The position numbers and the translations under genes are program-made. The notes under the pieces were generated by a model. The model ran no database searches. It was not told where the DNA came from and was given only the letters and a program-made list of their open reading frames with translations. Positions 28,845 through 37,448 of a stretch of DNA of 64,000 bases are shown piece after piece (position 1 is the stretch's first letter; each line of letters starts with the position of its first letter). The stretch is from Mycobacterium sp. 1245805.9 (lineage in GTDB: Bacteria > Actinomycetota > Actinomycetes > Mycobacteriales > Mycobacteriaceae): contig NZ_LZKR01000070.1 in assembly GCF_001672915.1 (NCBI RefSeq), forward strand, positions 1-64,000, read 5' to 3'.

Positions 28845-29234
28845 ATGCCCGCCCGTCAAAGCGCCGACCCGGCCCAGGCCCGGCAGGCCGTGCTGGCCGT
28901 GCTGGACTGGCTGCGCGACGATTCCGGCCCGGCGCCCGACCGCAACGCCCTGGCGACCGCGGTGCGGCTCACCGCGAGGACTCTCGCCGCCCTGGCGCCG
29001 GGCTCGAGCGTCGAGGTCCGGATCCCGCCGTTCGCCGCGGTGCAGTGCATCGAAGGGCCCCGGCACACTCGCGGCACGCCGCCGAACGTGGTGGAGACCG
29101 ATCCGCGGACATGGCTGCGGCTGGCCACGGGCCTTTTGCAGCTGGAGGAGGCGAAGGCCACCGGGGTCGTGACGCTCTCGGGCTCGCGGGCGGGTGAAAT
29201 TGGCCACTGGTTGCCCCTGTTCGGTGTCAGCTGA
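28845..29234 (+). CDS. Sterol-carrier family protein (Rv0807-like)
   Basis: 129 residues. Conserved mycobacterial protein annotated by me as SCP2-like from VRIPPFAAVQCIEGPRHTRG and TDPRTWLRLATGLLQLEEA. Starts 3 bp after the CPBP gene. In M. tuberculosis, cpdA (Rv0805) and cpsY (Rv0806c) lie between these two genes as I recall; neither is here, so the window has a shorter arrangement. Function unknown, possibly lipid binding. Confidence 0.82.
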   Translation: MPARQSADPAQARQAVLAVLDWLRDDSGPAPDRNALATAVRLTARTLAALAPGSSVEVRIPPFAAVQCIEGPRHTRGTPPNVVETDPRTWLRLATGLLQLEEAKATGVVTLSGSRAGEIGHWLPLFGVS

Positions 29235-29372
29235 ATACAACCCTGAACTGCAGGTTTAGAGTTATGAATCGGGATTTTCGACGCTCAACACGCCGGTCGG
29301 ATTCGTCGGGGAGCCCGTGCTGCCCGTAGACTCCTACACGTCACCAATCGTTCGCCAGGGAGCCGCCGAACC

Positions 29373-30908
29373 GTGACCGTCGCTGGAGTAGAAGCATCCG
29401 AGCAGGACCTTAACTCCCCCCGGGAAGAATGCGGCGTCTTCGGCGTCTGGGCGCCCGGCGAGGATGTCGCCAAACTCAGCTACTACGGCCTCTACGCGCT
29501 GCAGCATCGCGGGCAGGAAGCCGCGGGCATCGCCGTCGCCGACGGGTCCCAGGTGCTGGTCTTCAAGGACCTCGGCCTGGTCAGCCAGGTGTTCGACGAG
29601 CAGACGCTGGCCGCCATGCAGGGCCACGTCGCCATCGGGCACTGCCGCTACTCCACCACGGGCGACACCACGTGGGAAAACGCCCAACCGGTGTTCCGCA
29701 ACACCGCGGCCGGCACCGGGGTTGCGTTGGGGCACAACGGAAATCTGGTCAACACGGCTGAGCTCGCGGCGCGCGCCCGCGACGAGGGGTTGATGGGTAC
29801 CCGATACCCCGCCCCGGCGACGACGGACTCCGACATCCTGGGTGCGCTGCTGGCTCACGGCGCGGCCGACTCCACGCTGGAACAGGCGGCGCTCGAGCTG
29901 CTGCCGACCGTGCGCGGGGCGTTCTGCCTGACGTTCATGGACGAGAACACGCTGTATGCGTGCCGCGATCCCTATGGGGTGCGGCCGCTTTCGCTCGGAC
30001 GCCTCGACCGCGGCTGGGTGGTGGCATCCGAAACCGCCGCGCTCGACATCGTCGGCGCCTCGTTCGTCCGCGACATCGAGCCCGGCGAGCTGCTGGCCAT
30101 CGACGCCGACGGCGTGCGCTCCACCCGATTCGCCAACCCCGAGCCCAAGGGCTGCGTCTTCGAATACGTCTACCTCGCGCGGCCCGACAGCACGCTCGCC
30201 GGCCGGTCGGTGCACGCCACCCGGGTCGACATCGGTCGCCGGCTGGCGCGCGAATGCCCGGTCGAGGCCGACCTGGTGATCGGCGTGCCGGAGTCGGGCA
30301 CCCCGGCCGCCGTCGGGTACGCCCAGGAGTCCGGCATCCCGTACGGGCAGGGCCTGATGAAGAACGCCTACGTCGGGCGCACGTTCATCCAGCCGTCGCA
30401 GACGATCCGCCAGCTCGGCATCCGGCTGAAGCTCAACCCGCTCAAAGAGGTGATCCGCGGCAAGCGACTCATCGTCGTCGACGATTCGATCGTGCGTGGG
30501 AACACCCAGCGGGCACTGTTGCGCATGCTGCGCGAGGCCGGCGCCCTCGAGGTGCACGTGCGCATCGCGTCACCGCCGGTGAAGTGGCCGTGCTTCTACG
30601 GCATCGACTTCCCCTCGCCGGCCGAGTTGATCGCCAACGCCGTCCAAGACAAAGAGGAAATGCTCGAGGCGGTGCGGCACGCCATCGGCGCCGACACGTT
30701 GGGCTACATCTCGCTGCGCGGCCTGGTCGCGGCCTCCGAGCAGCCGGCGTCGCGGCTGTGCACGGCCTGCTTCGACGGCAAGTACCCGATCGAATTGCCC
30801 GAGGAATCCGCATTGGGCAAGAACGTCATCGAGCACATGCTCGCCAACGCCGCGCGCGGAGCCGCGCTCGATGATCTGGCACCCGATGAAGTGCCGATCG
30901 TGCGCTAA
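29373..30908 (+). CDS. purF: Amidophosphoribosyltransferase PurF
   Basis: 511 residues. First committed step of purine synthesis (PRPP + Gln to phosphoribosylamine). The N-terminal nucleophile is Cys20 in EECGVFGVW, exposed after removal of a short propeptide; PRPP loop VVDDSIVRGNT; FeS-type cysteines include WPCFYG and LCTACF, as in the Bacillus-type enzyme. GTG 29373 start. A TAGACT -10-like hexamer at ~29326 in the 138-bp gap may be its promoter. purM follows by 72 bp. Confidence 0.97.
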   Translation: MTVAGVEASEQDLNSPREECGVFGVWAPGEDVAKLSYYGLYALQHRGQEAAGIAVADGSQVLVFKDLGLVSQVFDEQTLAAMQGHVAIGHCRYSTTGDTTWENAQPVFRNTAAGTGVALGHNGNLVNTAELAARARDEGLMGTRYPAPATTDSDILGALLAHGAADSTLEQAALELLPTVRGAFCLTFMDENTLYACRDPYGVRPLSLGRLDRGWVVASETAALDIVGASFVRDIEPGELLAIDADGVRSTRFANPEPKGCVFEYVYLARPDSTLAGRSVHATRVDIGRRLARECPVEADLVIGVPESGTPAAVGYAQESGIPYGQGLMKNAYVGRTFIQPSQTIRQLGIRLKLNPLKEVIRGKRLIVVDDSIVRGNTQRALLRMLREAGALEVHVRIASPPVKWPCFYGIDFPSPAELIANAVQDKEEMLEAVRHAIGADTLGYISLRGLVAASEQPASRLCTACFDGKYPIELPEESALGKNVIEHMLANAARGAALDDLAPDEVPIVR

Positions 30909-30980
30909 CCGAAGCCGCTCCTCGGTGCTTCAAAGACGTTCGATTCCGGCGCGAAGCGCCGCCCGGTAGCCTTTATCGCG

Positions 30981-32075
30981 ATGACGGATCCCGGAAAAAG
31001 CCCCGGACGAAACCCGGGCAGCCAGGGCATCACCTACGCGGCGGCTGGGGTGGACATTGAAGCCGGTGAGCGCGCCGTCGCATTGTTCAAGCCGTTGGCC
31101 GTCAAGGCCACCCGCCCCGAGGTGCGCGGCGGGCTGGGCGGCTTCGCGGGGCTGTTCGCGCTGCGCGGCGACTACCGCGAGCCGGTCTTGGCGGCCTCCA
31201 CGGACGGCGTGGGCACCAAGCTGGCGGTCGCCCAGGCGATGGACAAGCACGACACCGTCGGCCTCGACCTGGTCGCCATGGTGGTCGACGATCTCGTGGT
31301 GTGCGGGGCCGAGCCGCTGTTCCTGCAGGACTACATCGCCGTCGGCCGGACGGTCCCGGAACGCCTGAGCGCGATCGTCAGCGGCATCGCCGAGGGCTGT
31401 GTGCGCGCGGGCTGTGCGCTGCTGGGCGGTGAAACCGCCGAGCACCCCGGCCTGATGGAGCCCGACCACTACGACATCTCGGCGACCGGCATCGGTGTCG
31501 TCGAGGCCGACGACGTCCTCGGCGCCGACCGCGTGAAACCCGGCGACGTCATCATCGCGATGGGCTCGTCCGGCCTGCACTCCAACGGGTACTCGCTGGC
31601 CCGCAGCGTCCTGCTCGAAATCGACCGGATGAACCTGGCCGGTTACGTGGAGGAGTTCGGCCGCACCCTCGGAGAAGAACTGCTGGAACCGACCCGCATC
31701 TACGCCAAAGACTGCCTGGCGCTGACCGCCGAGACGCACGTGCGGACGTTCTGCCACGTCACCGGCGGCGGGCTGGCCGGCAACCTGCAACGCGTCATCC
31801 CGCCCGGGCTGGTCGCCGAGGTCGACCGCGGCACGTGGACGCCCGCGCCCGTTTTCGCCATGATCGCCCAGCGCGGCCGCGTGGCCCGCGACGAGATGGA
31901 GAAGACGTTCAACATGGGCGTCGGCATGATCGCCGTCGTCGCGCCCGAAGACCAAGACCGCGCGCTGGCCATCCTGACCGCGCGGCATCTGAACTGCTGG
32001 GTGCTGGGCACCGTCGGCAAAGGCGGAAAAGACGGCCCGCGGGCCAAGCTGGTCGGGCAACACCCGCGGTTCTGA
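30981..32075 (+). CDS. purM: Phosphoribosylformylglycinamidine cyclo-ligase PurM
   Basis: 364 residues, AIR synthase (FGAM to AIR, ATP-dependent). N-terminal ITYAAAGVDIEAGERAVALF, then LAASTDGVGTKLAVAQ, GLDLVAMVVDDLV and GLHSNGYSLAR are conserved family blocks. ATG 30981 start. Same operon direction as purF. Ends just before a 10-bp-stem hairpin shared with the convergent DUF3073 gene. Confidence 0.97.
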   Translation: MTDPGKSPGRNPGSQGITYAAAGVDIEAGERAVALFKPLAVKATRPEVRGGLGGFAGLFALRGDYREPVLAASTDGVGTKLAVAQAMDKHDTVGLDLVAMVVDDLVVCGAEPLFLQDYIAVGRTVPERLSAIVSGIAEGCVRAGCALLGGETAEHPGLMEPDHYDISATGIGVVEADDVLGADRVKPGDVIIAMGSSGLHSNGYSLARSVLLEIDRMNLAGYVEEFGRTLGEELLEPTRIYAKDCLALTAETHVRTFCHVTGGGLAGNLQRVIPPGLVAEVDRGTWTPAPVFAMIAQRGRVARDEMEKTFNMGVGMIAVVAPEDQDRALAILTARHLNCWVLGTVGKGGKDGPRAKLVGQHPRF

Positions 32076-32079
32076 CAGA

Positions 32080-32110
32080 ACTGTGCCGACGCTCAGCGCA
32101 TCGGCACAGT
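32080..32110. terminator. Bidirectional hairpin between purM and the DUF3073 gene
   Basis: ACTGTGCCGA (32080-32089) and TCGGCACAGT (32101-32110) form a perfect 10-bp stem with an 11-base loop, five bases after the purM stop and 14 bases past the convergent gene's stop. Position suggests a terminator used from both sides. Confidence 0.7.
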
Positions 32111-32123
32111 GGTGGTGAGAGGT

Positions 32124-32297
32124 TCAGCGACGCCAGTCGTCGTCGCCCCAAGATTCGTCTTGGCCGTCGTCGCCGGGTTCGTCGGCGGTCGAGCCGGACA
32201 GCTCCTGCTGTAGCCGCTGGAAATCGGTCTGCGGGGAACTGTATTTGAGTTCTCGTGCAACCTTGGTCTGCTTTGCCTTAGCCCGGCCGCGGCCCAT
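32124..32297 (-). CDS. DUF3073 small protein (Rv0810c-like)
   Basis: 57 residues, too short for most length cut-offs. The protein begins MGRGRAKAKQTKVARELKYS, the DUF3073 signature, and ends in an acidic, Trp-containing tail (ESWGDDDWRR). The basic head and acidic tail suggest nucleic-acid or ribosome association, but the family's function is unknown to me. ATG 32297 follows a G-rich ribosome site (GAGGGGG). Stop at 32124-32126, convergent with purM. Confidence 0.9.
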   Translation of the reverse strand: MGRGRAKAKQTKVARELKYSSPQTDFQRLQQELSGSTADEPGDDGQDESWGDDDWRR

Positions 32298-32444
32298 GGG
32301 GGAACCCCCTCGCGCAATAACGGAGCGGCCTAACGAGTAGGCGGCTCCGATCTCTTGGTGTCGTTATTGTCCTGCCGACAGTTTACCGTGCCTTACGGTC
32401 GGGTGTCGGTGACCCCTGTCCGCTGTGGTCGACGTCATCGACGA

Positions 32445-33527
32445 TTATCTCGCACCGCCCCGCAACCGTTCAACGGCTCGCCGTCCCGCGCCGACGTGTT
32501 CGGTGGCGGGCAGGGAATCGGCGTCGATCGCCGCGGCGACATCGCCCTGCGGGCCGGTCGTCAGCTCGGTGTCCGCGGGCAGGCCGCGCTTGACGAGCGC
32601 CAGCGCCACCGGCCCGAGGTCGACGTGCTCGACGACGGTTCCGAGTCGTCCGACGGCGCGACCGCCGGCGAGTACCGCGTCTCCCGTGGCGGGCCGCTCC
32701 ACCGAGCCGTCGAGGTGCAACAACACCAGCATCCGCGGCGGTTTGCCCAGGTTGTGCACCCGCGCGACGGTCTCCTGCCCGCGATAGCAGCCCTTGTCCA
32801 GATGCACGGCCGCACCGATCCAGCCCACCTCGTGGGGGATCGTCCGCTCGTCGGTGTCGACGCCGAGTCGCGGCCGCAGCGCCGCCACCCGGTGGGCCTC
32901 GTACGCCCAGACCCCGGCCGTCCGCACGCCGGCCCGCGCCAGGCGGTCGCGCCAGTCGGCCGACTCGACGCGCGGAACCAGCAGGTCCAGTTCGACCTGC
33001 CCGGCGGGGGCGCCGGGCATCCGGCGCGCAAAGCCGCCGTCGGCGACCGGAACGGCGGTCAGCTCGGCCGGCAAGGCGTCCACGCCCAGCGCGTCGAGCA
33101 CCGCCCGGTCGGCCAGCCGCGGACCCAGCAGCGACAACACCGCCAGGTCCGCACCCGTGGGGGTGACCTCGGACCAGAACACCATCTTGCGCAGGTATTC
33201 CAGCAGCGGGCCGCCCCGCCACGGTTCGGTGTCGAGGTAGGTGGTGCCGTCGAGTTCCGTCTGAATCCAGTGGTCCTCGACGCGGCCCTGGCCGTCGAGG
33301 CTGAGGTTGTGCGTGCTCGCGCCCTCGGGGAGCTCGCTGACGTGCTGGGTGGAGATGGTGTGCAGCCAGGTCTGCCGGTCTTTGCCGGTCAGGGTGAGGA
33401 CCGCGCGGTGCGAGCGGTCGACCAGCACCGCGTCCGTCTCGGCTGCCCGCTGCTCGCCCAGCGGATCGCCGTAATGCCAGACCGCGCCGGCGTCGGGTCC
33501 GGGATCGGGTGCGGGTACGGGGTTCAC
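32445..33527 (-). CDS. ygfZ: YgfZ/GcvT-like folate-binding protein
   Basis: 360 residues. Carries the YgfZ fingerprint KGCYRGQETVAR with its conserved Cys, and GcvT-like N-terminal text. YgfZ-type proteins bind tetrahydrofolate and help maintain certain iron-sulfur enzymes. GTG 33527 (reading NPVPAPDPG next) is chosen; upstream in-frame codons lie in repeat-like sequence. Matches Rv0811c, divergent from pabC. Confidence 0.9.
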   Translation of the reverse strand: MNPVPAPDPGPDAGAVWHYGDPLGEQRAAETDAVLVDRSHRAVLTLTGKDRQTWLHTISTQHVSELPEGASTHNLSLDGQGRVEDHWIQTELDGTTYLDTEPWRGGPLLEYLRKMVFWSEVTPTGADLAVLSLLGPRLADRAVLDALGVDALPAELTAVPVADGGFARRMPGAPAGQVELDLLVPRVESADWRDRLARAGVRTAGVWAYEAHRVAALRPRLGVDTDERTIPHEVGWIGAAVHLDKGCYRGQETVARVHNLGKPPRMLVLLHLDGSVERPATGDAVLAGGRAVGRLGTVVEHVDLGPVALALVKRGLPADTELTTGPQGDVAAAIDADSLPATEHVGAGRRAVERLRGGAR

Positions 33528-33570
33528 GCAATCAACTCTACGGACGGGTGCCCCGTCGACTGTGTACTCA

Positions 33571-33680
33571 GGGCGGTGAATGTGCACTGAGGGCTTTGAG
33601 TGGGTAGCAGCGGAGGGATTTCGGCAATTTTCCCGCCCAGGATTCATACGCAAGGCCCAGGATTCACACGCAACGCCCGA
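33571..33680. repeat. Dispersed repeat, inverted copy of the 132-bp element
   Basis: Read on the minus strand this stretch aligns with the unit at 24250-24610: GTGTGAATCCTGGGC, then ATGAATCCTGGGCGGGAAAA, then AAAGCCCTCAGTGCACA in the same order. It is a single, diverged copy in the 237-bp gap between ygfZ and pabC. Just after it, CGCGGTCGAG/CTCGACCGCG (33685-33722) forms a separate 10-bp-stem hairpin. Confidence 0.75.
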
Positions 33681-33764
33681 AGGCCGCGGTCGAGTGTGCG
33701 GCCAGCAGCACGCTCGACCGCGACCGTGCGGCCGGCCGCAGGCTCGCGGCTAGGCTTAGCCTCC

Positions 33765-34649
33765 ATGGCCGACCAGACGAGTGTGATCGTCACGCTGGAC
33801 GGCGAGGCCCATCCACCCGGCGCGCCGCTGCTGCACGCCGACGACCTGGCCGCCGTTCGCGGCGACGGCATCTTCGAGACGCTGCTGGTCCGCGACGGCG
33901 GTGCCTGCCTGGCGGGTTCCCATCTGCAGCGACTGACGCAGTCCGCCAAGATGATGGACCTGCCCGAGCCGGACCTCGCCGCGTGGCGCAATGCCATCGA
34001 GGAGGCGGCGCGCCGGTGGGCCGCCCGCACCTCCGACGAGGGTGCGATGCGCCTGATCTACACGCGTGGCCGCGAGGGTGGTTCGGCGCCGACCGCCTAC
34101 GTGATGGTCAACCCCGTCCCCGAAAGGGTGACCGCGGTTCGCCGCGACGGGCTGTCCGCGATGACGCTGGATCGCGGGCTGCCGGCCCGGGGTGCCGATG
34201 CGATGCCGTGGCTGCTGGCCGGCGCCAAGACGCTGTCCTACGCGGTCAACATGGCGGCCCTGCGGCATGCCGCCCGCCAGGGCGCCGGCGACGTCATCTT
34301 CGTCAGCTCCGACGGCTACATCCTGGAGGGCCCGCGGTCGACGGTCGTGATCGCCGCCGAACCGGGCGCGGACGGGAACCCATGCCTACTGACGCCGCCA
34401 CCCTGGTATCCGATCCTGCGGGGCACCACGCAACAAGCACTCTTCGAGGTGGCCCGGGCCAAGGGCTACGACTGCGACTACCGCGCGCTGCGGGCCGCGG
34501 ATCTGCATGCCGCCCAAGGCATTTGGCTCGTGTCGAGCATGACCCTGGCGGCCCGCGTGCACACGCTCGACGGACGGCGACTGCTCCGGTCCCCGATCGC
34601 CACCGAATTCGCCGAACTGGTCGACGCGGCGATCGTCAGCGATCGCTGA
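33765..34649 (+). CDS. pabC: Aminodeoxychorismate lyase / class IV aminotransferase (PabC, Rv0812-like)
   Basis: 294 residues of fold-type IV PLP enzyme; converts aminodeoxychorismate to p-aminobenzoate for folate. The PLP lysine is Lys155 in LAGAKTLSYAVNMAA; other landmarks are GDGIFETLLVRDG and YILEGPRSTVVI. ATG 33765 is chosen where homology begins; the frame upstream runs into the dispersed repeat. A branched-chain or D-amino-acid aminotransferase is the alternative. Confidence 0.88.
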   Translation: MADQTSVIVTLDGEAHPPGAPLLHADDLAAVRGDGIFETLLVRDGGACLAGSHLQRLTQSAKMMDLPEPDLAAWRNAIEEAARRWAARTSDEGAMRLIYTRGREGGSAPTAYVMVNPVPERVTAVRRDGLSAMTLDRGLPARGADAMPWLLAGAKTLSYAVNMAALRHAARQGAGDVIFVSSDGYILEGPRSTVVIAAEPGADGNPCLLTPPPWYPILRGTTQQALFEVARAKGYDCDYRALRAADLHAAQGIWLVSSMTLAARVHTLDGRRLLRSPIATEFAELVDAAIVSDR

Positions 34650-34684
34650 GCGCTGAATTCTGTTGTCGCCTCGCCAGTTTCCAG

Positions 34685-34865
34685 GTACGGTCGGCCGTAC
34701 ACAGGGAAGGAGGTGGTCCGCGAAATTGATAGCTTCATGGACATGTGAGGTGGCTACGCGCTAGCTGCATTGGCTCGGAAGAGCCGGCGCATGCTGGCGA
34801 ATTCCCCGTAGCCACCCGGCCCCCGAGCTTCCGGTCAGTCCAACCAGGAGCTTTGCTCGGGGGCC
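34685..34865 (+). ncRNA. Candidate structured RNA/leader element of unknown function
   Basis: The 243-bp gap between pabC and the nitrobindin-like gene is packed with structure: palindrome GTACGG-TCGG-CCGTAC (34685-34700); an AAGGAGG ribosome-site-like stretch; an 11-codon ORF from GTG 34714 to TGA 34747-34749; a long stem GGTGGCTACG/CGTAGCCACC (34749-34758/34807-34816) enclosing a GGCTC-ggaa-GAGCC tetraloop hairpin; then an 11-bp perfect stem GGCCCCCGAGC/GCTCGGGGGCC (34818-34828/34855-34865). The element reads sensibly on the plus strand, away from any downstream gene on that strand. Strand and identity are inference. Confidence 0.5.
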
Positions 34866-34892
34866 GCTCCATGTCCGGACTCGGCACCGGCT

Positions 34893-35561
34893 CTACCCCG
34901 CGAACCGCGACAGCCGCGCGGACAGATGCGGCACCAGCCCGCCGTCGGCGTCCACCCGCTCCTCCACGTAGGCCAGGTCGCCGCCTTCGACGATGCCGTA
35001 GAGCCGCTTGGCGCCACCGACCAGCAGGCCCGACCGGCTGCGGGCCAGCGCGTCGGTCACCAGCTCCCACGACGACTGCGTGCGGGGCCGCCCGTAGAAC
35101 AACTCGATGTACCCGGCCGAATGGGCCAACAGCAACTCGATCGCCTGCGACTCGGTGGGATCGTCGTCGGGATCGCTGACAAAGCGCCAGAAGCCCGTCT
35201 CGCGCAGCCCGGGTTCCTGGTAGCCGCCCGCGTCGTCGAGCCGCCAGGACCGTGCTTCCCAATTCAGATAGTCGCCGCCGTCATGCGAGACCACGATCTG
35301 CTGACCGAACCGGTAATCCCCGTCGGGACCGCGGCCCTCGCCCTCGCCGCGCCACACCCCGACCAGCGGCAGCAGCGCCAGCAGCGCGTCGTTCAGGTTC
35401 GCCCCTTCGCGCAGATTCGCGGTGTCGGCGGGCACCGGCAGGTCGTCGAAGCCCGGGATGTTGCGGGCGGCGGTCACCTTGGCGCGTTCGGCGGCGGCGG
35501 CGACAGCGCGGTCGCCCGAGCCGCCGGAAACGGCCGGGCCGTCAGCTTCCTCGGACGTCAC
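34893..35561 (-). CDS. Nitrobindin-like heme/lipid-binding beta-barrel protein (Rv0813c-like)
   Basis: 222 residues. The nitrobindin/FABP-like fold is shown by [20 protein letters not shown] (the GxWxGxG motif near strand 1) and later strands [18 protein letters not shown]. Nitrobindins bind heme and nitric oxide, the barrel resembling fatty-acid-binding proteins. GTG 35561 overlaps the stop of a 32-codon membrane ORF (GTGA), indicating coupled translation. Convergent with the structured element described upstream of 34865. Confidence 0.87.
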   Translation of the reverse strand: MTSEEADGPAVSGGSGDRAVAAAAERAKVTAARNIPGFDDLPVPADTANLREGANLNDALLALLPLVGVWRGEGEGRGPDGDYRFGQQIVVSHDGGDYLNWEARSWRLDDAGGYQEPGLRETGFWRFVSDPDDDPTESQAIELLLAHSAGYIELFYGRPRTQSSWELVTDALARSRSGLLVGGAKRLYGIVEGGDLAYVEERVDADGGLVPHLSARLSRFAG

Positions 35562-35656
35562 GACTCGTCAGTGATGAGCCGGTAGAGGGTGTACAGCGCG
35601 AACCATGAGATGACCACGACTGCGATGACCAGCATGATCTCGAAGAAGAGCACCAC
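35558..35656 (-). CDS. Small single-pass membrane protein, 32 residues
   Basis: A 33-codon frame starting GTG 35656 reads [20 protein letters not shown] and then [12 protein letters not shown]: one strong transmembrane helix with a short charged tail. Its TGA overlaps the GTG of the nitrobindin-like gene by four bases, a coupling arrangement that argues against chance. TAGACT lies about 7 bp before the GTG, the geometry of a leaderless mycobacterial transcript. Function unknown; not large enough for normal gene calling. Confidence 0.65.
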   Translation of the reverse strand: MVLFFEIMLVIAVVVISWFALYTLYRLITDES

Positions 35657-35704
35657 GGGTACGAGTCTATTCGTCCCGCGGATCCTCGGGGATCGGCCGG
35701 TCCG

Positions 35705-36007
35705 TCAGGCGATCTTGACGTCGACCTCGTGAATGCCCGCGCCGGACGGGGCCACGACCGCGTCGCCGTTGCCGATGGGGGACAGCGCGCGCAGCGTCCA
35801 GGAGCCCGGTGCGGCGAAGAACCGGAAGTCACCCGTGGCCGACGCGACCACCTCGGCCGTGAACTCGTCCGACGAGTCCAGCAGGCGGACGAACGCGCCA
35901 CCCACCGCCTGACCGTCGCCGTCCACGACCCGACCGGTGATGACCGTTTCCTTCTCCAGATCGACGCTGGCGGGCAACGTCAGTCCTTGCTTCGGTCCAG
36001 AGCACAT
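35705..36007 (-). CDS. sseC2: SseC2-like DUF1416 protein (thiosulfate sulfurtransferase-associated)
   Basis: 100 residues: MCSGPKQGLTLPASVDLEKE, then a carboxypeptidase-regulatory-like beta-sandwich (GRVVDGDGQAVGGAFVRLLD, GDFRFFAAPGSWTLRAL). Matches M. tuberculosis SseC, always next to cysA. The ATG at 36007 is one base after the cysA2 stop (TGA-T-ATG), so co-translated. Thought to act in sulfur metabolism with CysA; the mechanism is unknown. Last gene of the minus-strand sulfur operon. Confidence 0.93.
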   Translation of the reverse strand: MCSGPKQGLTLPASVDLEKETVITGRVVDGDGQAVGGAFVRLLDSSDEFTAEVVASATGDFRFFAAPGSWTLRALSPIGNGDAVVAPSGAGIHEVDVKIA

Positions 36008-36008
36008 A

Positions 36009-36842
36009 TCAGCTTCCCAACTCGATCGGGGCACCCACCAGGGAGCCGTATTCCGTCCAACTGCCGTCGTAGTTCTTGACGTTTTTGTGGCCGAGTAATT
36101 CCCGCAGCACGAACCAGGTGTGCGACGAGCGTTCCCCGATTCGGCAGTACGCGATGGTTTCCTTCGTGCCGTCCAGGCCGGCGTCGGCGTACAGCTTGGC
36201 CAGCTCCTCGTCGGACTTGAAGGTGCCGTCCTCGTTGGCGGCCTTGCTCCACGGGACGTTGATCGCGCCGGGGAGGTGGCCGGGCCGCTGGCTTTGCTCC
36301 TGCGGCAGGTGCGCCGGCGCGAGGATCTTGCCGGAGAACTCGTCGGGGGAGCGCACGTCGACGAGGTTCTTGACGTTGATGGCCGCGATGACCTCGTCGC
36401 GGAACGCCCGGATGGTGTTGTCCGGCGGGGCCGCCGTGTACGACGTGGCCGGCCTGCTGACGCTGTCGGTGGACAGCGGGCGCCGGTCGAGCTCCCACTT
36501 CTTGCGGCCGCCGTCGAGCAGCTTGACCTTCTCATGGCCGTACAGCTTGAAATACCAGTAGGCGTAGGCGGCGAACCAGTTGTTGTTGCCGCCATAGAGG
36601 ATCACGGTGTCCTCGTTGGCGATGCCGCGGTCGGACAGCAGCTTGGAGAATTGCTGTGCGTCGACGAAGTCACGCTTGACCGGGTCCTGCAAATCGGTGC
36701 GCCAGTCCAGCCTGACCGCGCCGGGGATGTGGCCGGTGTCGTACGCGCTGGTGTCTTCGTCGACTTCCACGAAGACGACGTTCTCGGCGTCGAGATTGCT
36801 CTGGGCCCAGTCCGCGGAGACCAGGACGTCGGAGCGTGCCAT
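36009..36842 (-). CDS. cysA2: Thiosulfate sulfurtransferase (rhodanese) CysA2
   Basis: 277 residues, two rhodanese domains, the second catalytic: Cys233 in AYCRIGERSSHTW. First domain GHIPGAVRLDWRTDLQDP, second HLPGAINVPWSKAANEDGTF. It transfers the sulfane sulfur of thiosulfate to acceptors. It follows the DUF4395 gene on the minus strand and precedes sseC2 with a 1-bp gap. Probably controlled by the upstream polycysteine leader ORF (37449-37517). Confidence 0.96.
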   Translation of the reverse strand: MARSDVLVSADWAQSNLDAENVVFVEVDEDTSAYDTGHIPGAVRLDWRTDLQDPVKRDFVDAQQFSKLLSDRGIANEDTVILYGGNNNWFAAYAYWYFKLYGHEKVKLLDGGRKKWELDRRPLSTDSVSRPATSYTAAPPDNTIRAFRDEVIAAINVKNLVDVRSPDEFSGKILAPAHLPQEQSQRPGHLPGAINVPWSKAANEDGTFKSDEELAKLYADAGLDGTKETIAYCRIGERSSHTWFVLRELLGHKNVKNYDGSWTEYGSLVGAPIELGS

Positions 36843-36878
36843 GGATGAATTCCTTTCGATTGCTGCTGATGAACGGGG

Positions 36879-37343
36879 CTAGGAGGGGGTCGGTCGCAGG
36901 CGTGCGACCAGCGGGTAGAGCTGGCAGCCCAGGCAGATGGCGAAGGCGGCGTTCAGGAAGGCGGCAACCAGCGCGAACGCGGTGGCGATTACCCCGACCA
37001 GGAAGGCGCCCGCGGCGAATCCCGCCACGCCGACGACCGCGAAGATCAAGCCGACGAATTGGGCGAACTTCAGCGGCGCGACCGGCTCGCGCTCCGTGAC
37101 CGGGCCCAAACGCGGCGCCACGACGCTGGCGAACACTCGCCCGTAGGGATGGCGGCGGGGGCCGCCGACGGCGCCGATCGCGAAGACCACGGCCTGCACC
37201 CCGAGAATGACGGCAGCCGCCAGGGGGCTGGCGGCCGAAACGAGGAGCACGACGATCAGGACGGCGGTGGTGACCCAGGCGGCGAACCTGGGCCCGCGGA
37301 CGTCGACGCGGTCCGCTTCGACGGCGGTGTTGCTGCTCGACAC
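36879..37343 (-). CDS. DUF4395 membrane protein
   Basis: 154 residues with about four transmembrane helices; FAAWVTTAVLIVVLLVSAAS opens helix 1, and LGCQLYPLVARL ends with a Cys. DUF4395 proteins often sit beside thioredoxins and rhodaneses, fitting a role in sulfur or thiol transport (inference). GTG 37343 follows AGGAG by eight bases. It is the first structural gene after the polycysteine leader. A C-rich stretch (CCTCCCC on the minus strand, near 37377-37383) could mask that AGGAG. Confidence 0.85.
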   Translation of the reverse strand: MSSSNTAVEADRVDVRGPRFAAWVTTAVLIVVLLVSAASPLAAAVILGVQAVVFAIGAVGGPRRHPYGRVFASVVAPRLGPVTEREPVAPLKFAQFVGLIFAVVGVAGFAAGAFLVGVIATAFALVAAFLNAAFAICLGCQLYPLVARLRPTPS

Positions 37344-37448
37344 GGTTTTGCTCCTAGAAATCTTGTTGCGCGGAAAGGGGGAGGCGCGCCTTGGAAAGCC
37401 TGGGCAGGGCTCCGAAGCTGCTCCGAGTGCGCGCGGGGGCGCTGCTAC

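Noticed and set aside
34745..35179. 144-codon plus-strand frame starting in the structured element
   Set aside because: Runs antisense through the nitrobindin-like gene with low-complexity composition; only its first codons, overlapping the small ORF stop, are of interest and are treated under the structured element.
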